From UMGS1783 sp900555065 (GTDB taxonomy: Bacteria > Bacillota > Clostridia > Oscillospirales > UMGS1783), in NCBI GenBank assembly GCA_937991645.1, contig CALKPL010000027.1:1-43368 (forward strand): 43,368 nt of DNA. Direction: 5' to 3'. Position numbers and translations under genes: made by a program. Below, one piece after another: positions 8,134 to 15,642 of the stretch (the first letter of the stretch is position 1; the number at the start of each line of letters is the position of its first letter). Under the pieces are notes generated by a model. It saw only the letters and a list, made by a program, of their open reading frames with translations, was not told the DNA's origin and searched no databases.

Positions 8134-8974
8134 AGCGCTCCTGTACGACGAGATCGTCAGGCTTGCATTGAAGGAGGATATCGGGACGGGCGATATTACG
8201 ACGGCTTCGACCATATCCCCGCACACGCGCATAGAGGGCGAGTTCATCGCAAAAGAAGCCGGAGTGATCTGCGGCCTGTTCGTCGCCGCCCGCGTCTTTG
8301 AGCTTGTCGACCCGACGATTGTATTCCTGCCCGCCGCGGGCGTGAGCGAGGGATACGCCGCGTCGGCCGGCGAAGTCATCGCGCGCGTTTCGGGCAGCGC
8401 CCGCAATATTCTGACCGCGGAGCGCACCGCGCTCAATATCGTGCAGCACATGTGCGGCGTTGCGACCATGGCGGCGCGCTACAAAAAAATGGTAGAGGGT
8501 TACGACGTTGTGATTGCCGACACGCGCAAGACCATGCCGGGCCTGCGCGTGCTGGAAAAGTACGCAGTGAAGGCCGGCGGATGCAGCAACCACCGCTTCA
8601 ACCTTTCCGACGGCGTGCTGATTAAAGACAATCACATCAGGGCCGCGGGCAGTATCGCCGCCGCGGTCGATATGGCGCGCAGATACGCGCCCTTTGTGCT
8701 GAAGATCGAGGTCGAATGCGAGGATATGGACATGGTCCGCGACGCGGTCGCGGCGGGGGCCGACATCATCATGCTCGACAATATGGAGCCGGCCGCCATG
8801 CGCGAGGCGGTGGACTACATCGCGGGCCGCGCGATCGTCGAGGCGAGCGGGAACATGGCGAAACGCGATATTCGCGAAGTTGCCGAAACGGGCGTGGACG
8901 TGATCTCCGTCGGCGCGCTGACGCATTCGGTTGAAGCGCTCGATATTTCGCTCAAATTTATTTCTCAAAATTAA
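8126..8974 (+). CDS. nadC: Nicotinate-nucleotide pyrophosphorylase (quinolinate phosphoribosyltransferase)
   Basis: A 282-residue enzyme that joins quinolinate and PRPP to nicotinate mononucleotide with release of CO2, the third step of de novo NAD synthesis. Family marks are LKEDIGTGDITT near the N-terminus, ERTALNIVQHMCGVAT, the DTRKTMPGLRVLEKYAVKAGGCSNHR quinolinate-binding block and the IEVE...IMLDNM barrel strands. ATG 8126 is preceded by GGGAGG (8111-8116) and overlaps the nadB stop by 8 bp; the open frame extends further upstream inside nadB, but that would add non-conserved residues. It is the last gene of the unit; the attenuated aro operon promoter begins 3 bp after its stop. Confidence 0.95.
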   Translation: MIKALLYDEIVRLALKEDIGTGDITTASTISPHTRIEGEFIAKEAGVICGLFVAARVFELVDPTIVFLPAAGVSEGYAASAGEVIARVSGSARNILTAERTALNIVQHMCGVATMAARYKKMVEGYDVVIADTRKTMPGLRVLEKYAVKAGGCSNHRFNLSDGVLIKDNHIRAAGSIAAAVDMARRYAPFVLKIEVECEDMDMVRDAVAAGADIIMLDNMEPAAMREAVDYIAGRAIVEASGNMAKRDIREVAETGVDVISVGALTHSVEALDISLKFISQN

Positions 8975-8977
8975 TGC

Positions 8978-9007
8978 TTGACAAAACAGCCTGTCCGGTA
9001 GTAGAAT
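8978..9007 (+). promoter_or_regulatory. Promoter of the aromatic amino acid operon
   Basis: TTGACA at 8978-8983, 18 bp, TAGAAT at 9002-9007. Transcription would start near 9014, giving a leader of about 220 nt before aroF. Confidence 0.85.
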
Positions 9008-9036
9008 AAATTAAACTAAGTTTTGGAGACCGATCC

Positions 9037-9159
9037 ATGATATTGTCGCTTTTACTGACAGTTGCATTTTACTTTTACTTTAGCTTTACCTATTTTAACT
9101 ATGGTAAGGCTTTTTCGCATTGCACTGTGCGCAGTAAAGGGACTGTCGGGACCGCGTAA
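9037..9159 (+). CDS. Phe/Tyr-rich leader peptide of the aro operon attenuator
   Basis: A 40-codon open frame starting at ATG 9037 with GGAG at 9025-9028 and ending at TAA 9157-9159. Residues 11-22 read FYFYFSFTYFNY, which is five Phe and four Tyr in twelve codons; a sixth Phe is residue 26. All six Phe codons are TTT, in a region where coding genes are GC-rich. There is no Trp codon. The sequence has no resemblance to a functional protein and is followed by a terminator (9185-9216) before aroF. This is the expected design of a leader peptide whose ribosome stalls when charged tRNA-Phe or tRNA-Tyr is scarce. Codon composition, ribosome site and downstream terminator are seen directly; sensing is inferred from the classical model. 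Confidence 0.88.
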   Translation: MILSLLLTVAFYFYFSFTYFNYGKAFSHCTVRSKGTVGTA

Positions 9160-9216
9160 ACCCAGCCTGATTTTTTCAATACACAAATGCCGCAGTGAAT
9201 GCTGCGGCATTTTTTT
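9059..9216 (+). promoter_or_regulatory. Transcription attenuator (segments 1, 2, 3, 4) of the aro operon
   Basis: Four pairing segments can be drawn. Segment 2 (GCATTGCACTG, 9117-9127) pairs with segment 3 (CAGTGAATGC, 9193-9202) over 10 bp with one bulged G. Segment 3 is also the 3' part of the ascending arm plus loop of the terminator, so 2:3 and 3:4 exclude each other. Segment 1 (CAGTTGCA, 9059-9066) can pair with TGCACTG (9121-9127) over 7 bp with a bulge, freeing the terminator. Segment 1 lies right before the Phe/Tyr codons (9067-9102) and would be covered by a stalled ribosome. A ribosome stalled at Tyr22 would end near 9114, leaving segment 2 free. Pairings were drawn by hand. Confidence 0.8.
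9185..9216 (+). terminator. Attenuator terminator before aroF
   Basis: An 11-bp perfect stem AAATGCCGCAG (9185-9195) / CTGCGGCATTT (9202-9212) with a 6-nt loop; the T-run extends to 9216. It sits between the leader peptide stop and aroF, 20 nt before the aroF start codon. Confidence 0.93.
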
Positions 9217-9236
9217 ATGCAAAGGAGTAGAGGAAA

Positions 9237-10247
9237 ATGGTAGTCATACTCAAAAGCGATCCCGACCAGCAGCAGCTGGACAGCTTAAAGCAGTGGCTCA
9301 GAAGCTTTCATCTGGAAATCCATGAAAGCCAGGGCGTAAACAGCACCATTCTTGGACTTGTGGGCGATACCACCGTAGTGGATATCGACCTGCTCAATGC
9401 GCTGGACATTGTGGAGGACGTAAAGCGCATCCAGGAACCGTATAAATTTGCCAACCGCAAAATGCATCCTGAGGACACGGTAGTGGACGCGGGCGGCGCA
9501 AAAATCGGCGGCGGCCATTTCGCCATGATCGCCGGTCCGTGCTCGGTCGAGTCGGAAGAGCAGCTGTGTTCCATTGCGCAGTCGGTCAAGGCCTCGGGCG
9601 CGGCCCTGCTGCGCGGCGGCGCGTTCAAGCCCCGTACGTCTCCTTACGCCTTCCAGGGCCTGCGGGACAAGGGCATTGAGCTGCTGCTGGAGGCGAAACG
9701 TCTGACCGGCCTGCCTGTCGTCACAGAGATCATGGACATGTCCCAGCTCCATTTGTTCCGCGACGTCGACGTCATCCAGGTCGGCGCGCGCAATATGCAG
9801 AACTTTGAGCTGTTAAAGGAACTTGGCCATGTCGACAAACCCATCCTGCTCAAACGCGGCCTTTCAAGCACGCTGCAGGAGCTGCTGATGAGCGCGGAAT
9901 ACATCCTGGCCGGCGGCAACGAGCAGGTCATCCTGTGCGAGCGCGGCATACGCACCTTTGAGACGGCGACGCGCAATACCCTCGACCTGTCCGCCGTCCC
10001 GCTGCTCAAGAGCATGACGCACCTGCCCGTCATCGTCGACCCGAGCCATGCCACCGGTATTGCGAAACTCGTCCGGCCCATGGCGCTCGCCGCCGTCGCG
10101 GCCGGCGCGGACGGACTGATTATTGAAGTGCACAACGACCCGCCGCACGCCGCCTGCGACGGGCAGCAGTCGCTGACGCCGGAGGCCTTTGACAGCCTGG
10201 CCGCGAGCGTGCGCGCGATGCGCGCGCTTTGCGGCGGCGAGGCGTGA
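9237..10247 (+). CDS. aroF: 3-deoxy-7-phosphoheptulonate (DAHP) synthase, type I-beta
   Basis: A 336-residue enzyme for the first step of the shikimate pathway: PEP + erythrose-4-phosphate to DAHP. Residues 1 to about 70 form an N-terminal ferredoxin-like regulatory domain (MVVILKSDPDQQQLDSLKQWL), as in Thermotoga-type enzymes where it mediates feedback by Tyr or Phe. The catalytic barrel shows GPCSVE at 100-105, RGGAFKPRTSPYAFQG and IVDPSHATG. There is no chorismate mutase fusion. ATG 9237 follows AAAGGAG by about 10 nt. It is the first structural gene after the Phe/Tyr attenuator, so the committed step is under the leader's control. Allosteric control by the extra domain is expected from the family but not visible in detail. 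Confidence 0.95.
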   Translation: MVVILKSDPDQQQLDSLKQWLRSFHLEIHESQGVNSTILGLVGDTTVVDIDLLNALDIVEDVKRIQEPYKFANRKMHPEDTVVDAGGAKIGGGHFAMIAGPCSVESEEQLCSIAQSVKASGAALLRGGAFKPRTSPYAFQGLRDKGIELLLEAKRLTGLPVVTEIMDMSQLHLFRDVDVIQVGARNMQNFELLKELGHVDKPILLKRGLSSTLQELLMSAEYILAGGNEQVILCERGIRTFETATRNTLDLSAVPLLKSMTHLPVIVDPSHATGIAKLVRPMALAAVAAGADGLIIEVHNDPPHAACDGQQSLTPEAFDSLAASVRAMRALCGGEA

Positions 10248-10249
10248 GC

Positions 10250-11104
10250 ATGGCGGCGCCGCGTATCGGAGTCGTGGGCCTTGGTCTGATCGGCGGCTCC
10301 TTTGCAAAGGCCGCAAAGGCCGCGGGAGCCTGCGCCGTCTACGGCGCGGATACGGACGCGCGGACGTTAAGCGCCGCCTCTGCGTCGGGTGCGATCGACG
10401 GCGTCCTGGACGGTTCGTCCCTCGCGTCCGTCGACCTGCTCGTGCTGGCGCTCTATCCGCGCCAGTGCGTCGAATGGCTGCGCGCACATGCCGCGGTCCT
10501 TTCGAAAACCGCGATTGTTATGGACTGCGGCGGCGTAAAAGGCGCTGTGTGCGCGGCGGGCGAAGCCCTCGCGTCGGAATACGGGTTCACTTTTATCGGC
10601 GCGCATCCCATGGCCGGGACGGAGCGGTCCGGCTTCGCCGCTTCCCGCGCCGACCTGTTCCATGGCGCGTCGATCCTGCTCGTGCCCGGCGCGGCTTCGG
10701 AGCAGCCGCTCGCGACGCTGGAGGAGTTCCTGTATACGCTCGGTTTCGGCAGCGTCGTACGTACCGACGCCGAGACGCACGACGCGGTGATCGCCTATAC
10801 CTCGCAGCTCGCCCACGTCGTGTCCAGCGCCTACATCCAGAGCCCGGCGGCGGACAGGACTGCGGGATTTACCGGCGGCAGTTTTCAGGACATGACGCGC
10901 GTGGCTTATCTCAACGAGCAGATGTGGACGCAGCTGTTCGTGGACAACCGGGAAAACCTGTGCCGCGAAATTTCCGGCCTGATCGAGCGGCTTGAGCAGT
11001 ATCTGGCCGCGATCGCACAGCCCGACCCGGACCGGCTTTGCGCAATGCTTCGCGCGGGCCGTATCCGGAAAACCGAGACGGAAAGAGAGGGGTTAGGACA
11101 ATGA
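10250..11104 (+). CDS. tyrA: Prephenate dehydrogenase
   Basis: A 284-residue NAD(P)-dependent enzyme converting prephenate to 4-hydroxyphenylpyruvate, the tyrosine branch. The Rossmann motif GVVGLGLIGGSFAKA is at residues 7-21; IGAHPMAGTERSGF is the substrate-binding histidine block. The protein ends without an ACT domain and has no chorismate mutase domain, so prephenate must come from PheA. Start choice: ATG 10250 is 2 bp past the aroF stop; a GTG at 10244 overlapping the aroF stop is possible and would add two residues. No strong ribosome site is visible, suggesting coupling to aroF translation. Its stop overlaps aroB (ATGA). Confidence 0.93.
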   Translation: MAAPRIGVVGLGLIGGSFAKAAKAAGACAVYGADTDARTLSAASASGAIDGVLDGSSLASVDLLVLALYPRQCVEWLRAHAAVLSKTAIVMDCGGVKGAVCAAGEALASEYGFTFIGAHPMAGTERSGFAASRADLFHGASILLVPGAASEQPLATLEEFLYTLGFGSVVRTDAETHDAVIAYTSQLAHVVSSAYIQSPAADRTAGFTGGSFQDMTRVAYLNEQMWTQLFVDNRENLCREISGLIERLEQYLAAIAQPDPDRLCAMLRAGRIRKTETEREGLGQ

Positions 11105-12153
11105 CTACGGTACATGTGCACGCATCCAGAGACTACGACGTACTGATCGGCGCCGGCTGCCTGGATTCGCTCGGCCAGCATGCCGCGGCCATAAAAACGC
11201 CCTGCAGCGCCCTGCTTGTCAGCGACGAAACGGTGTACGCGCTGTACGGGCCGGCCGCTGAAGCCTCGCTTGCGCGTGCGGGCTTTGCGGTGCGCAGCTT
11301 TGTATTCGCGCCCGGCGAAACGTCCAAAACGCTTGCGACGCTGAATGCGATCCTGGACGCGCTCGCGGACGTTCCCTGTACCCGCGGCGATCTCGTCGTC
11401 GCGCTCGGCGGCGGCGTCGCGGGCGATATGGCCGGGTTTGCCGCCGCAGTCTATCTGCGCGGTATAGAGTTCATACAGGTGCCCACCACCCTGCTCGCGG
11501 CGGTGGACGCGTCGGTCGGCGGCAAGACGGCCGTCAACCTGTCCGCGGGCAAGAATCTTGCGGGCGCATTTTGGCAGCCCTCGCTTGTTCTGTGCGACTG
11601 CGACGCCTTCCGTACCCTGCCCGCGCCCGTCTATGCCGACGGATTGGCCGAGGCCGTAAAAACCGGTATGATCGGGGACGCGGGCCTGCTGGATATGTTG
11701 GAGCGCCCGGACTGGCCGCTGCCGGAGCTCGTCGCGCGCTGCGTGCGGCTGAAGCGCGATCTCGTCGCCGCCGACGAACGCGACCAGTCCGCACGGCAAC
11801 TGCTCAATTTCGGGCACACGCCCGGCCACGCCATCGAACGGGCGACGGACTTTCAGGTGTCCCATGGCAGCGCCGTCGCCATCGGTATGGTGATGATGGC
11901 GCGCGCCGCGTGGAAGCTGGGCGTTTCGGAGGAGGACTGTGCGCCGCGCCTGCAGCGGCTCTTGCAGAAACTGGGGCTTCCGACTACGACCGATCTGCCC
12001 GCCGCCGTTCTCGCCGAAGCCGCACTGCGCGACAAAAAACGCAGCGGCGGGGACATATCGCTTGTGTTCCCGGCGCGGCGCGGCCGCTGCATCCTGTACA
12101 GGACGCGGGTGGCGGAGCTGGAACATATTTTTTCACTTGGGAGGGATGCATGA
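11101..12153 (+). CDS. aroB: 3-dehydroquinate synthase
   Basis: A 350-residue NAD- and zinc-dependent enzyme that cyclises DAHP to 3-dehydroquinate, step two of the shikimate pathway. Key blocks: ALGGGVAGDMAGFAAAVYLRG (NAD/phosphate binding), VPTTLLAAVDASVGGKTAVNL, and a zinc-binding GHTPGHAIE segment near the middle-to-C-terminal part. ATG 11101 overlaps the tyrA stop by 4 bp; GGGGTTAGGA lies just upstream. Length fits the family (about 350-360). Its stop overlaps the aroA start region, so translation along the operon is tightly coupled. Confidence 0.96.
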   Translation: MTTVHVHASRDYDVLIGAGCLDSLGQHAAAIKTPCSALLVSDETVYALYGPAAEASLARAGFAVRSFVFAPGETSKTLATLNAILDALADVPCTRGDLVVALGGGVAGDMAGFAAAVYLRGIEFIQVPTTLLAAVDASVGGKTAVNLSAGKNLAGAFWQPSLVLCDCDAFRTLPAPVYADGLAEAVKTGMIGDAGLLDMLERPDWPLPELVARCVRLKRDLVAADERDQSARQLLNFGHTPGHAIERATDFQVSHGSAVAIGMVMMARAAWKLGVSEEDCAPRLQRLLQKLGLPTTTDLPAAVLAEAALRDKKRSGGDISLVFPARRGRCILYRTRVAELEHIFSLGRDA

Positions 12154-13415
12154 TGCGCGTAATTATAACGCCCGGTCCGTTGAAGGGCGAGCTGGATGCC
12201 ATCCCGTCGAAGTCGGACGCCCATCGCGCCGTCCTTGCCGCCGCGCTGAGCGATAAGCCCACCGATTTGATTCTTCCCGCGCTCTCGCAGGATATAGAGG
12301 CGACGGTCGCCTGCGTCGCGGCCCTGGGCGCGGCGGTCGTTCGCACGCAGACGGGCCTGCGTATCACGCCCCAGGCGCAGGACGCGCCCGTCGCCGCCTC
12401 GCTCTTCTTCGGCGAGAGCGGAACGACGGCGCGCCTTGTTTTGCCCGTTGCGGCGGCGCTGTGCGAGAGAGTCGAAGCCGGCGGCGCCGGGCGTCTGCCC
12501 GCCCGGCCCATGGCGGCCCTGTGCCGCGCCCTTTCGGAAAACGGCTGCCGCATCGGCGGCGACCGGTTGCCCCTATCGCTGCGCGGCCCGCTTCAGGCCG
12601 GCGTGTACGAATTGCCGGGCAATATCAGCTCCCAGTACGTATCCGGCTTGCTCTTCGCGCTGCCTCTGCTGGAGGGCGACAGCGTGGTCGCGCTCACTTC
12701 GCCTTTGCAGTCGTCCGGATATGTGGACATGACAATTCAGACCCTGGCCGCGTTTGGAATCGAGGTTTGCGCCCGCGCCGGCGGCTGGCTCGTGCGCGGC
12801 GGACAGTCCTACCGTTCTCCGGGCGTATATACCGTGGAGGGCGACTACTCCAACAGCGCCGTCTGGCTCTGCGCCGGCGCGCTTGGCGGGGATGTGACGG
12901 TCCGAGGCCTGGATTCCGACAGCCTGCAGCCGGACAGGGCTGTTTTGCAGATCCTGAACCAGTTCGGCGCGCAGGTGGACAGCGCCGGCGGCGTTTGCCG
13001 CGTCCGGCCCGGCCGGGCTGCGCGCGCGCTGCGTTTGGACGCCGGTGAAACGCCGGACCTTGTCCCCGTTCTTGCCGTCCTGCTTGCGGCGGGGGAAGGG
13101 GAATCCGTCATTGCAAACGCAGGCCGGCTTCGGCTCAAGGAGAGCGACCGCCTGCATACGGTGACAACGCTGTTATGCGAGCTCGGCGCGCAGGCGGCCG
13201 AACTGCGCGACGGTATACGTATATTGGGCCGGGGCGGTCTTTCCGGCGGGCGGACGGACGCGCGCGGCGACCACCGGATCGCCATGGCCGCGGCGCTTGC
13301 CGCCACGGTGTGTACCGCGCCTGTGACGATTGAAAACGCGCAGGCCGTTGAAAAATCCTACCCGGGCTTTTTCAGAGACTATGAGAAACTGGGGGGTCGT
13401 ATTGATGTCGAATAG
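12150..13415 (+). CDS. aroA: 3-phosphoshikimate 1-carboxyvinyltransferase (EPSP synthase)
   Basis: A 421-residue enzyme joining PEP to shikimate-3-phosphate to form EPSP, the sixth shikimate step. Visible family blocks are PSKSDAHRAVLAAALS (N-terminal substrate lysine/serine region), GESGTTARLVLPVAAAL, NISSQYVSGLLFALPLL, LKESDRLHTVTTLL and RGDHRIAMAAALAA. The frame extends far upstream inside aroB, but the ribosome site GGAGGG (12140-12145) points to ATG 12150 or the adjacent ATG 12153. The EPSP synthase sub-class (glyphosate sensitive or not) was not judged. Its end overlaps aroC by 11 bp. Confidence 0.95.
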   Translation: MMRVIITPGPLKGELDAIPSKSDAHRAVLAAALSDKPTDLILPALSQDIEATVACVAALGAAVVRTQTGLRITPQAQDAPVAASLFFGESGTTARLVLPVAAALCERVEAGGAGRLPARPMAALCRALSENGCRIGGDRLPLSLRGPLQAGVYELPGNISSQYVSGLLFALPLLEGDSVVALTSPLQSSGYVDMTIQTLAAFGIEVCARAGGWLVRGGQSYRSPGVYTVEGDYSNSAVWLCAGALGGDVTVRGLDSDSLQPDRAVLQILNQFGAQVDSAGGVCRVRPGRAARALRLDAGETPDLVPVLAVLLAAGEGESVIANAGRLRLKESDRLHTVTTLLCELGAQAAELRDGIRILGRGGLSGGRTDARGDHRIAMAAALAATVCTAPVTIENAQAVEKSYPGFFRDYEKLGGRIDVE

Positions 13416-14502
13416 TTTTGGAAACCGGCTGAAAATAACTATATTCGGGCAGTCCCACGCGCCGTCTGTCGGCTGCGTGATCGAGGGCTTCCCTGCGGGC
13501 TTCGCGGTGGATATGGAGGCGCTCGGCCGCTTCCTGGCCCGCCGCGCGCCGGGCCGGTCGCTTCTGGCAACAGGCAGGCGGGAGGCCGACGCGCCCCGGG
13601 TCATGGCCGGGCTCGTTGGCGGTCAGACCTGCGGCGCGCCGATCATGATCCTGTTTGAAAACGCGGACGTGCGGAGCGGGGATTATAAAGAGCTCAAAAA
13701 CGTGCCCCGGCCCGGCCACAGCGACTATCCGGCGCATGTAAAATACCGCGGCTTTCACGATGTGCGCGGCGGCGGCGCGTTTTCCGGCAGGCTGACCCTG
13801 CCCCTGTGCGCGGCGGGCGGGCTGTGCCTGCAGTGGCTGCGCACGCGGGGCGTCGCGGTCGGCGCGCACATCGCGTCGGTCGGCGACGTCGAGGATACGC
13901 CCTATCCCGAAATCCCCGCCGCACAGACGCTCGCATCCGCCGCCGAAAAGGCCTTTCCCGTGCTCGACGACGCGCGGGGCGAAGCCATGCAGGCGCTGAT
14001 CCTGGAGGCGAAAGGGGCGGGCGATTCCGTCGGGGGCGTTGTCGAATGCGCAGCGGTCGGGCTGCCGCCAGGCCTTGGCGACCCCATGTTCGGAGGCATG
14101 GAAAACCGCCTGAGCACGGCGCTGTTCGCCATTCCTGCGGTTCGCGGCGTCGAATTCGGCGCGGGCTTTCAGGCGGCGCGCCTGAAGGGGTCGGAAAACA
14201 ACGACGCGTACTTTGCCGAGGCGGGCGCGGTGCGCACCCGTACCAACCGCCACGGCGGCATATTGGGCGGACTGACCACGGGTATGCCGCTTCTGCTGCG
14301 GGCCGCGTTCAAACCCACGCCGTCCATCGCCCTGCCGCAGCAGTCGGTTCGTCTGGATTCGCTGGAACAGACGACGCTGACAGTCCAGGGCCGGCACGAC
14401 CCCTGCATTGTCCCGCGCGCCGTCCCCGTTGTCGAGGCGGCGGTGGCGTTTACGCTGATGGATCTATTACTGGAAGAGGGAGAGAGTGAACCATGGATAT
14501 AA
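13405..14502 (+). CDS. aroC: Chorismate synthase
   Basis: A 365-residue enzyme converting EPSP to chorismate, the branch point for Phe, Tyr, Trp and folate. It needs reduced FMN but no net redox. Family blocks: FGQSHAPSVGCVIEGFPAG near the N-terminus, RRAPGRSLLATGRREADAP, the GHSDYPAHVKY segment and RTNRHGGILGG in the C-terminal half. ATG 13405 has a run of G (GGGGGG) about 9 nt upstream and lies within the last codons of aroA; the longer upstream frame is not used because it would reach into aroA without conserved sequence. Length is normal. Its last codons overlap pheA. Confidence 0.96.
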   Translation: MSNSFGNRLKITIFGQSHAPSVGCVIEGFPAGFAVDMEALGRFLARRAPGRSLLATGRREADAPRVMAGLVGGQTCGAPIMILFENADVRSGDYKELKNVPRPGHSDYPAHVKYRGFHDVRGGGAFSGRLTLPLCAAGGLCLQWLRTRGVAVGAHIASVGDVEDTPYPEIPAAQTLASAAEKAFPVLDDARGEAMQALILEAKGAGDSVGGVVECAAVGLPPGLGDPMFGGMENRLSTALFAIPAVRGVEFGAGFQAARLKGSENNDAYFAEAGAVRTRTNRHGGILGGLTTGMPLLLRAAFKPTPSIALPQQSVRLDSLEQTTLTVQGRHDPCIVPRAVPVVEAAVAFTLMDLLLEEGESEPWI

Positions 14503-15632
14503 ACGAACTTCGCGCGAACATCAACCAAACGGACGACGAGCTGAAAAAACTCTTTGAACGGCGTATGGAAACTTCCGCGGACATCGCCCGTTACAAAAGC
14601 GAGCATGATATGCCCGTGCTGGACCGCAGCCGCGAACGTGAGATTATTGACCGCGTAACCCACGGCCAGTCGGAGGAGATGGCGGGCTACACGCGCGTTT
14701 TGTACAACACGCTGTTCGACCTTAGCCGCTCGTACCAGAGCCGCCGTATGATTTACCCGTCGCGACTGCCGGATGAAATCGAAGCGGCGCTCGCCGCCAC
14801 GCCTAAGACCTTCCCCGCGCGCGCGACCGTCGCCTGCCAGGGCACGGAGGGCGCGTATTCGCAGATCGCTTGCGACAAGCTCTTCAGCCAGCCGAGCATC
14901 CTGTACATGGGCACGTTCCGCAGCGTTATCCAGGCAGTGGACAAAAAACTGTGCCGCTATGGCATACTGCCCATAGAAAACAGCACCTACGGCTCGGTAA
15001 ATGAAGTTTATGACTTGATGAAACGCCATAAATTTTATATAATAAAAAGCATCAGACTGCAGATCCACCACTGCCTTGCCGCGCGGCGCGACGTGCCCCT
15101 TGAAAGTATCCGGGAAATCTACTCGCACGAACAGGCGCTCGGCCAGTGCAGCGAGTTTTTGGAGCGCCATCCGAATGTGAAGGTGCATATCTGCGAAAAC
15201 ACGGCCATCGCTGCAAAGCTCGTGTCCGCCTCCGGCAGGGACGATGTGGCGGCGATCTGCTCGGGCGGCTGCGCCGAGCTGTACGGGATGCATATCGTGT
15301 CCGACAGCGTCCAGAACAACGAGCACAACTACACGCGGTTCATCTGCATTTCCAGGGATTTGGAGATCTATCCCGGCGCGTCCCGCATCAGCCTTATGTT
15401 CAATATTTCGCACAGGCCCGGATCGCTCTACCGCACCATCTCCAAGTTCGCCGCGCTCGGCCTGAATCTGGTGAAAATTGAGAGCCGGCCCATCCCCGGC
15501 CGCGATTTTGAGTTCATGTTTTATATCGACCTGGAAGCGTCGGTCTACGACAGCGCGGTGCTCAACCTGCTCGCCGAGCTGGACGCGGATCCGGAGCCGT
15601 TCGTGTTCCTGGGCGCATACGCAGAGAGCTGA
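14493..15632 (+). CDS. pheA: Bifunctional chorismate mutase / prephenate dehydratase (P-protein)
   Basis: A 379-residue three-domain protein. Residues 1 to about 85 are an AroQ-type chorismate mutase (MDINELRANINQTDDELKKLF, with RREIID-like helix). About 108-285 is prephenate dehydratase (CQGTEGAYS near 113, PIENSTYGSVNEVYDLM). About 298-375 is an ACT domain (ISHRPGSLYRTISKFAALGLN, KIESRP) that in relatives binds Phe for feedback inhibition. It makes phenylpyruvate from chorismate. Because TyrA and AroF here lack mutase domains, this is the only chorismate mutase visible in the operon and must also feed the Tyr branch. ATG 14493 follows GGGAGAGAG and overlaps the aroC stop by 10 bp. Confidence 0.95.
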   Translation: MDINELRANINQTDDELKKLFERRMETSADIARYKSEHDMPVLDRSREREIIDRVTHGQSEEMAGYTRVLYNTLFDLSRSYQSRRMIYPSRLPDEIEAALAATPKTFPARATVACQGTEGAYSQIACDKLFSQPSILYMGTFRSVIQAVDKKLCRYGILPIENSTYGSVNEVYDLMKRHKFYIIKSIRLQIHHCLAARRDVPLESIREIYSHEQALGQCSEFLERHPNVKVHICENTAIAAKLVSASGRDDVAAICSGGCAELYGMHIVSDSVQNNEHNYTRFICISRDLEIYPGASRISLMFNISHRPGSLYRTISKFAALGLNLVKIESRPIPGRDFEFMFYIDLEASVYDSAVLNLLAELDADPEPFVFLGAYAES

Positions 15633-15642
15633 GGCGGGACCG

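Noticed and set aside
9037..9230. A T-box leader in front of aroF
   Set aside because: I looked for the conserved GGGTGGNACCGCGG-type core and a specifier stem; neither is present, while a leader peptide and a terminator/antiterminator pair are.
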